A DNA stretch of 64,000 bases from JAYREN01 sp963663375 (GTDB taxonomy: Bacteria; Acidobacteriota; Holophagae; Holophagales; Holophagaceae), in NCBI GenBank assembly GCA_963663375.1, contig OY760195.1, positions 806,001 to 870,000 on the forward strand, written 5' to 3'. Below are positions 58,240-64,000 of the stretch, in pieces. Positions within the stretch are counted from its first letter, which is position 1, and each line of letters starts with the position of its first letter. Below the pieces are notes generated by a model that worked only from the letters and a program-made list of their open reading frames with translations, did no database searches and was not told the DNA's origin. A program made the position numbers and the translations under genes.

Positions 58240-61031
58240 GCGGAGATCTCCGCACTTACCACGGTCCAGCAGCGGGGGCACAGATCATGTTCCTCGCCTT
58301 GTCCGTGGCCACCGAGACGGTTCCAGCAGCGGGGACACTTGGTTCCCCCGTGGGCGGAGACCTGCACGTCCAGCTCTTCGCCATCTTCGATGCGCAGGCC
58401 AGAGACGACCAGGAGATCCTCGAGGGATTCCCCGAGCCTTCCCAGCAGAGCCCGATCGGCTTCTCCCAGGGTGATCACCACCTCCGCATCCAGACTGGTG
58501 CCGATGGTCTTGGCGGCGCGATGAGGCTCCATGGCCGCCTGCACGGCCTCGCGGATCTCCCAGAAGCGTGCCCAATCGAGGGACACAGGCTGTCCATTCC
58601 CTTCGGGGAAGCGCTGCTCGAAGACATGTCCCGTGGACAGGGGAATGTTCTCCCACACTTCATCGGCGGTGAAACTGAGCACCGGCGCCATGAGCACGGC
58701 CAAGCCTTCGGCCAGTCTGCGGCAGACGGCTCGACAACTGCGGCGCCGGGGACTCTCCGTGGCATCGCAGTAGAGGCGATCCTTGATGATCTCGAAGTAG
58801 CGCCCCGAAAGCTCAAGCTGACAGAAGGAAAGGATCGACTGGGTGGCCGTCAGGAAATCGTAGGAAAGATAGGCCTGGCGCACGTCCTTCGCCAGACGGA
58901 GGAAGGCCTCCCAGACCCAATGATCAAGGGTGGTCCAGGTGTCTTCCGAGGGGTTGTCGCGCACGGGATCATAGTCGGCGAGGGTGCCCAGGAGGAACCG
59001 CAGCGTGTTGCGGATCTTGCGGTAGGCATCCGCGTTGCGCTCCAGGATGTCCTTGGAGATTCGCACGTCCTCGCTGTAGTCCACGCTGGCGACCCAGAGC
59101 CGCAGGATATCAGCGCCTAGGGTCTTCATAATCTCGTCGGGGCTGATCACGTTGTTGAGGGACTTGGACATCTTCTGTCCCTTGCCATCCAGCACGAAGC
59201 CGTGGGTTACCACGGTGTTGTAGGGCTTCTCTCCGCTGGCGGCGAGGTTGAAGAGCAGACTGGAGTGGAACCATCCCCGATGCTGATCGGAGCCTTCCAG
59301 GTAGATGAAATTGCCGTAGTCCTCGGGAGTCAATTCCGGGCTTGTGTTGCACACCACCGTGGCGGAAACACCGGAGTCGATCCACACATCCAGGATGTCC
59401 GTTTCCTTCTGGAAGGTTGCCGCCCCGCACTCGGCGCACACCGCTCCGGCGGGCTTCAGTTGCTCGAGGGGAAGATCCGCCCAGGCCTCGATGCCCGCAG
59501 TCTCGATGGCCGCGGCGGCCTTGGTGAAGACATCGGCGTTCACCAGCGGCTCGCCACATTCGGTGCACCGCAACACCGTGATGGGCGTGCCCCAGCTGCG
59601 CTGGCGCGAGATGCACCAGTCGGGACGGCCGCTGATCATGGCGTGAATGCGGTTGCGCCCCTGGGCCGGCACCCAGTTCGTGGCGTCCACACCCTCCAGG
59701 CCGAGCTCCCGCAGGCTTTTCCCCTTGCCGCTGAGCTCGTCATCCATGGTGATGAACCACTGCTCTGTCGCGCGGAAGAAAATGGGGGTCTTGGTGCGCC
59801 AGCAGTGGGGGTAGCTGTGCAGCAGCTTCTCCTCGTGCAGCAGCGCGCCGATGGCCCGAAGCTTCTCCACCACGATGGGGTTGGTGTCGAAGATGTTCTT
59901 GCCCTCCAGGTCGGAGTCGTTCACGGCCGGAACAAATCGTCCGTCGGGTCCCACGAGCTGGAGCAGGCCCAGATGATGGGCCAGATTGAAGTCGTCCACA
60001 CCGTGATCCGGCGCCGTATGCACCAGACCCGTGCCGGTATCCGCGGTCACATAGTCCGCGAGCAGCACCGGAGATTCCCGGTCGATCCAAGCATGACGGG
60101 CCTTGAGGCTCTGGAAAGCCAGGCCCTTGCGAATCTCCCGGGTGTGCAGTTCGACCCCGAGGTTCTTCTGGAAGGCCTCCAGCAGCGACACGGCCACCAC
60201 GTAATGCCGATCCCCAGCCTTGACCACGGCGTACTCCATGTCCGGGTGCATGGCGATGGCCAGGTTGCTCGGCAGGGTCCAGGGCGTGGTGGTCCAGATG
60301 GGCAGGAAGAGCGGCGTGGGAAGCTCCAGCCGCTGGGCCTCTTCCTCGGCCACGGGGAAGGCCACGGTGATGGCCGAGCTGGTCTTGTCCGCGTATTCCA
60401 CCTCGGCCTCGGCCAAGGCGGTGCGGGCTCCGTAGCTCCAATGCACGACCTTCAGCTTCCGGCGCACGGCCCCGTTATCGAAGAGCTGGCCCAGCAGGCG
60501 CACCACCGCCGCCTCGTATTTCGGGGCCATGGTGACATAGGGTTCGTCCCAGGCGCCCAGCACGCCGAGGCGCTGGAAACCCGTGCGCTGGGTGTCGATC
60601 CACTTGGAGGCATAGGCGCGGCATTTCGCCAGGAACTCGCTGCGGGGCATCTCGCGGCGCTTGGGGCCCAGGTCCTTTTCCACCGCGTGTTCGATGGGCA
60701 GGCCGTGGCAGTCCCAGCCCGGCACGTAGGGAGACTCGTAGCCATCGAGCCAGAGCGACTTGACCACGATGTCCTTGAGGATCTTGTTCAGCGCGTGACC
60801 GATATGGATCGCACCGTTCGCGTACGGCGGACCATCATGCAGGATGCGGCGCCCCTTGCCCTTGCCTGCCGCATTTTCGGCACGACGGTGGGCCTCGATC
60901 CGCTCGTAGAGCTTCTCGCCCCTCCAGCGTTCCAGCCGCTTCGGCTCCCGTTGAGGCAGATCCGCCTTCATGGGGAATTCGGTCCGGGGGAGAAAGACCG
61001 AATATTTCTTCTTCGTTGGAGCATCGCTCAT
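58236..61031 (-). CDS. ileS: Isoleucyl-tRNA synthetase (931 aa)
   Basis: Class I synthetase with the HIGH-type motif PPYANGAIHIGHALNKILKD, the signature KMSKSLNN and a C-terminal zinc site CPRCWNRLGGH ... CPRCW. It charges tRNA-Ile. ATG 61031 (DAPTKKKYSVFLPRTEFP follows) is chosen by family start and an AGGG seven bases upstream. lspA overlaps its stop, a common gene pair. Confidence 0.96.
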   Translation of the reverse strand: MSDAPTKKKYSVFLPRTEFPMKADLPQREPKRLERWRGEKLYERIEAHRRAENAAGKGKGRRILHDGPPYANGAIHIGHALNKILKDIVVKSLWLDGYESPYVPGWDCHGLPIEHAVEKDLGPKRREMPRSEFLAKCRAYASKWIDTQRTGFQRLGVLGAWDEPYVTMAPKYEAAVVRLLGQLFDNGAVRRKLKVVHWSYGARTALAEAEVEYADKTSSAITVAFPVAEEEAQRLELPTPLFLPIWTTTPWTLPSNLAIAMHPDMEYAVVKAGDRHYVVAVSLLEAFQKNLGVELHTREIRKGLAFQSLKARHAWIDRESPVLLADYVTADTGTGLVHTAPDHGVDDFNLAHHLGLLQLVGPDGRFVPAVNDSDLEGKNIFDTNPIVVEKLRAIGALLHEEKLLHSYPHCWRTKTPIFFRATEQWFITMDDELSGKGKSLRELGLEGVDATNWVPAQGRNRIHAMISGRPDWCISRQRSWGTPITVLRCTECGEPLVNADVFTKAAAAIETAGIEAWADLPLEQLKPAGAVCAECGAATFQKETDILDVWIDSGVSATVVCNTSPELTPEDYGNFIYLEGSDQHRGWFHSSLLFNLAASGEKPYNTVVTHGFVLDGKGQKMSKSLNNVISPDEIMKTLGADILRLWVASVDYSEDVRISKDILERNADAYRKIRNTLRFLLGTLADYDPVRDNPSEDTWTTLDHWVWEAFLRLAKDVRQAYLSYDFLTATQSILSFCQLELSGRYFEIIKDRLYCDATESPRRRSCRAVCRRLAEGLAVLMAPVLSFTADEVWENIPLSTGHVFEQRFPEGNGQPVSLDWARFWEIREAVQAAMEPHRAAKTIGTSLDAEVVITLGEADRALLGRLGESLEDLLVVSGLRIEDGEELDVQVSAHGGTKCPRCWNRLGGHGQGEEHDLCPRCWTVVSAEISA

Positions 61032-61165
61032 GGCGCCCTCGTGCGCTGGGGAGTCCACCCAAGGACTCCGGATGTGATCTTCCAGATTAGCGAAGGAAGG
61101 CGGGCTTGCGAAGGGCGAGTGAGCCCTATGCCACGACCGCGAACTCAAATCATCGATTTCCCTGA

Positions 61166-62038
61166 CTACGGCTGGGATTCGCCAGCTTTGGCCGCAGGAG
61201 CATCCAGCGTTTCCAGATATTGGATCTTCCCCTCCTCAACCTTCCAAAGACGCCTGTCCGGAGTCCCCACATAGAACGGCGACTTCTCCTGCAGCGACAG
61301 GAATACATGGATCTCAATGGGCGTATTCGAGGCGACGTGCGTCATCCAGGTGGCCTCCGCACGTCCTTCGGCTGGACGTTTCAGAGTCAAGCACGAGGCA
61401 GAAAGTCGATCCACGCGACGCACCGTCTTCCCATCTTCAGCGATGGACAGCCTGTAATGGCCACCCACCGGAATGGAGTCCATGCTTTCCTTGGGGCGAA
61501 GGAGGTAGAACAGAAAACCTCCCCCAGCAGGATCATCAAGAACCACATAGTTGTAGGAGCCCTGATTCAGAGGGCAGATGGGGAATTCACCTCCCATCAT
61601 CCGCTTCATGGCTGCATCGCGGACACCGCTGCGGGCGGCTTGCCGCGGGGTGATGGACCGATCTTTTGGAATCGTCAGAGTGGGACTCCCCATCAAGGGA
61701 AATTGCACGTCGCAGGCCGCTTCAAGGCGATCCCCCGTACGCCGCAGGAAACGAACCATGGGCAGCGGGCCGGACTCGTCGACAACCCACCCCGAAGCCC
61801 CCTCGGCCTGGAGTCTTTCCAGCCCGATACGCTCCATGACAATGTCTGTGGCCTGCCAAGCCATCTGGTCGTGGCGAAATATATCGCGCCCCAATCTGGC
61901 GAGCGTGTCGAGATCGAATTCCCGAATCGGAGGCAACGAAGCATCCTTGCTCGCGGGCGGGATGGATTGCGCCTTTGGGGCGTCGCCATGCACAAAGGCA
62001 CAGGTCAGTCCTATACACAGGAACCACATCATCCGCAT
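61166..62038 (-). CDS. Exported protein of unknown function (290 aa)
   Basis: Residues 1-18 form a signal peptide (MMWFLCIGLTCAFVHG). I do not recognise the mature domain. It starts with a charged helical part (IREFDLDTLARLGRDIFRHD), then a strand-rich region with FPLMGSPTLTIPKD and GGHYRLSIAEDGKTVRRVD. The gene stands alone, 134 bases upstream of ileS in its direction and divergent from the methyltransferase gene. Confidence 0.75.
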   Translation of the reverse strand: MRMMWFLCIGLTCAFVHGDAPKAQSIPPASKDASLPPIREFDLDTLARLGRDIFRHDQMAWQATDIVMERIGLERLQAEGASGWVVDESGPLPMVRFLRRTGDRLEAACDVQFPLMGSPTLTIPKDRSITPRQAARSGVRDAAMKRMMGGEFPICPLNQGSYNYVVLDDPAGGGFLFYLLRPKESMDSIPVGGHYRLSIAEDGKTVRRVDRLSASCLTLKRPAEGRAEATWMTHVASNTPIEIHVFLSLQEKSPFYVGTPDRRLWKVEEGKIQYLETLDAPAAKAGESQP

Positions 62039-62111
62039 TGATGCCTCCGTTTGGGATCAAGATTACCGATCCGATCGATATCCTGCTCACAGATAAGGCA
62101 CACTTCACGGC

Positions 62112-62822
62112 ATGGAATGGTTTGCCCGAGACTTCGACCACCCGCTCTACTTCCAGATCTATCAGAACAAGGAGCATGAAGCGGATGAGGAGGGCCCTGC
62201 CCTGGCGGCGATGCTCGGGCTGCCTTCCGGTTCACTCGTGCTTGATCTCCCCTGCGGCTGGGGGCGGCTGCAGCCGGCCCTCGAGGCCAGGGAGCTCCGG
62301 GTCGTGGGCGGTGATCTGAGCGCGCTGAACCTGCGCCGCCACGCCGAGGAACACCCGGGGCTGATGGCTCGGCTGGATTTCCGGGCCCTGCCCTTCCGAA
62401 ACGGTTGCGCGAATGGGGTGTTCTGCGCGTTCACGAGCTGGGGCTACTTCGCTTCGGAAGCCGAGAACCTGCGCCAGCTCACGGAATTCGCACGGGTGCT
62501 GAAGCCAGGAGGAGTCCTGCTGCTCGATCTGGTGGGGCGCATCTATCTGGAGAACGCCACGCGGCGCGTGGGCCAGGACTGGTTCTGGGCCGATGGGTAT
62601 CGTGAGCGCGTCCGCTGGAGTGCGGATCGAAAGCGCATCCTCACGGATCGGATCCTGGAAGGAATCCGCTTCCGCCATGACATCTGGATTCCCACGGACC
62701 AGGAAGTATCCGAGTTCCTGGAAGAGGCAGGCTTCGTCATCGATCGAACCTTCGGCGACCTGGGCGGCGGTCCACTTGCACCCGAGGCTGAACGCAGGAT
62801 CTACCGGGCGCTCAAGTCGTGA
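62112..62822 (+). CDS. Class I SAM-dependent methyltransferase (236 aa)
   Basis: The Rossmann SAM motif is LVLDLPCGWGRLQPALEA (about residues 42-59), followed by VVGGDLSALNLRRH and LDFRALPFRNGCANGVFCAF; LKPGGVLLLDLVG is motif III. The substrate is unknown. The first residues (MEWFARDFDHPLYFQIY) are common in small-molecule methyltransferases. Its 3' end overlaps the MFS gene by 11 bp, tail to tail. Confidence 0.85.
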   Translation: MEWFARDFDHPLYFQIYQNKEHEADEEGPALAAMLGLPSGSLVLDLPCGWGRLQPALEARELRVVGGDLSALNLRRHAEEHPGLMARLDFRALPFRNGCANGVFCAFTSWGYFASEAENLRQLTEFARVLKPGGVLLLDLVGRIYLENATRRVGQDWFWADGYRERVRWSADRKRILTDRILEGIRFRHDIWIPTDQEVSEFLEEAGFVIDRTFGDLGGGPLAPEAERRIYRALKS

Positions 62823-63969
62823 GGCCCCGCGTCGCCCCCAGATAGGCTCCGAAGCCCAGCCCCAGGACTCCGAGAGCCCAAGGCAGTCCAAGGCCGTCGA
62901 TGAGGAAGCCTCCAGCCATGGGCCCAAGAATCATCCCAAGCGAGTAGGCGAGGTTCAGAATGGAAAACCCCGATGCGAAGCTCTGGCTGTCCATGCGCTC
63001 GATCTGATCGGCCACCGCCGGACTGCAGGGGCTCACCAGGAAGCTGATATTGAACCCCAGGGCCCCCATGGCCACCGCGACGGCCCAACCGTGGCTCAGG
63101 AGTGCCGGAAGGGGCAGCAGGATCATGGAGGCGGCGAGGCCGATCCGCAGCACTCGGGCCCGACCAATGCGGTCAGAGAGCCGCCCCATCCAGGGACTGC
63201 TCAGCGTATGTGCGAGGGCGGCCGCGCCGAAGAGCAGGCCGATGCCGAAGGGGCCAAGGCCCAATCGCTGGGAGAAATCCAAAGGAAGTGCGGATTCCAT
63301 CAGCGTCCAGAACCCCGCGCCAAGGACCATCGCCCCCGCAAAAACGAGCACGACGCGATTCCTCAGCAGCACCTTCCAGGGGATCGGCAGACTCCGGATG
63401 GGTGCGGCTTCCTTGAGCAGGAAGGCGCGCCCGAGGGCATCGATCACCACAAGCGCGATTCCGAGATGGAAGGGTGCCATGGGCCCGATGTAATGGTCGA
63501 GAAAACCCGACAGGGGAGGACCGATCAAAAGTCCCAGATTGGCGCCCGCGAAGACGATGCCCATGGCACGGCCACGCTCTTCTTTCGGAAAATGATCGGC
63601 CACCAGGGCCATGCCGGGCACCCAGGTCGCTGCCCCCGCCACCCCTTGCAAGGCTCGCGCAATCAGGAGAACGCCATAGGTGCGACTGTAGGCAAAAGCC
63701 AGTGTGGTGAAGGCGAGCCCGATCAATCCCCACATCATGGGCGCCTTGCGTCCGCAGCGATCCGTCCACCGGGCAATGGGAAAGGTGGCGAGCAGCAGGG
63801 CCAGCGCATAACTCCAGAAGAGAACCCCCACTTTGAACTGGGTCAGGTGCAGCTCGGTCGCGTAGCGGGGGAGCAGGGGCACCAGCAGGCAGTACATGAG
63901 GGTGTCCACATGGAAGGCCAGGGCCGTGACCAGGAGGACAATGTTCCGAGAATCGAGTCGTCGCATCAT
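62812..63969 (-). CDS. MFS transporter (385 aa)
   Basis: About twelve hydrophobic helices and the MFS loop motif RWTDRCGRKAPMMWG between helices 2 and 3, with a second copy (GRLSDRIGRARVLRIG) between helices 8 and 9. VPGMALVADHFPKEERGRAM is typical of drug- or sugar-efflux proton antiporters. The substrate cannot be told from the sequence. The start is 31 bases from the window edge. Confidence 0.9.
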   Translation of the reverse strand: MMRRLDSRNIVLLVTALAFHVDTLMYCLLVPLLPRYATELHLTQFKVGVLFWSYALALLLATFPIARWTDRCGRKAPMMWGLIGLAFTTLAFAYSRTYGVLLIARALQGVAGAATWVPGMALVADHFPKEERGRAMGIVFAGANLGLLIGPPLSGFLDHYIGPMAPFHLGIALVVIDALGRAFLLKEAAPIRSLPIPWKVLLRNRVVLVFAGAMVLGAGFWTLMESALPLDFSQRLGLGPFGIGLLFGAAALAHTLSSPWMGRLSDRIGRARVLRIGLAASMILLPLPALLSHGWAVAVAMGALGFNISFLVSPCSPAVADQIERMDSQSFASGFSILNLAYSLGMILGPMAGGFLIDGLGLPWALGVLGLGFGAYLGATRGLTT

Positions 63970-64000
63970 TCCAGGGTAAGGGAGGCGACCAGCATCGGCT

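Overview
The window has two contrasting halves. Positions 1-21,111 are an integron gene-cassette array: 42 attC sites (one a fused double site) separate about 43 cassettes. Nearly all readable cassette genes face right. From 21.1 kb to the end is a GC-rich bacterial chromosome with housekeeping operons. The gene families (MlaE/F/D transport, KDO synthesis, diaminopimelate-type peptidoglycan genes, a citrate lyase operon, an Hfq-like protein) indicate a Gram-negative chromosome. The combination fits Acidobacteriota of the Holophaga/Geothrix type, but that is an inference from gene content, not a proof.

Cassette array (1-21,111). Each attC runs from an R'' box (usually GCCTAAC or CCCTAAC) to an R' box (GTTAGGC). 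There are two main lengths, 97 and 121-124 bp, and the inner stem arms covary. This polarity puts the integrase and attI to the left, outside the window. Rightward genes are short, AT-richer than the chromosome and mostly unknown; over half have a signal peptide, lipobox or membrane segments. Recognisable families are TonB-C-like (two), SUKH-like (two identical copies in a tandem duplication), YcxB-like, GIY-YIG and a paired HDS-motif family. The cassettes that look empty are the most interesting part. A 272-bp type (A) occurs 13 times with one single-base insertion, and types B (two copies) and C (one copy) occur alongside. All three hold small open frames on the opposite strand. The type A and B frames take their TAA stop from the complement of the preceding R' box, and in type A the core codons vary almost only at synonymous positions. 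The array also holds a chimeric cassette, a fused attC, two exact cassette duplications and an 85-bp MITE-like insertion.

Boundary (21.1-25.0 kb). The last attC is cut after five bases. Beyond it lie gene remnants (a ferritin-like fragment, a truncated nucleotidyltransferase, a 5'-truncated Ig-repeat protein), an AlpA/excisionase-like HTH gene, an intact higBA module with a palindrome inside its promoter, and tRNA-Gly and tRNA-Cys on the minus strand.

Core chromosome (25-64 kb). Rightward: a PAS sensor kinase, an N-terminally extended Hfq-like protein, pdxA, glmU, mlaE-mlaF-mlaD, DUF116, a UbiA-family prenyltransferase and pgeF. Leftward: fabH, rsmD, a membrane histidine kinase and a receiver/degenerate-kinase protein. 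Rightward: kdsB and citC-citD-DUF296-citE-citF-citXG. Leftward: a division and cell-wall cluster mraZ-rsmH-ftsL-ftsI-murE-murF-mraY, then murD, with an EAL-domain gene placed in the opposite direction between mraY and murD. mraZ is preceded by five GTGG-type boxes at exact 10-bp intervals. The window ends with ileS-lspA, an exported protein of unknown function, a methyltransferase and an MFS transporter.
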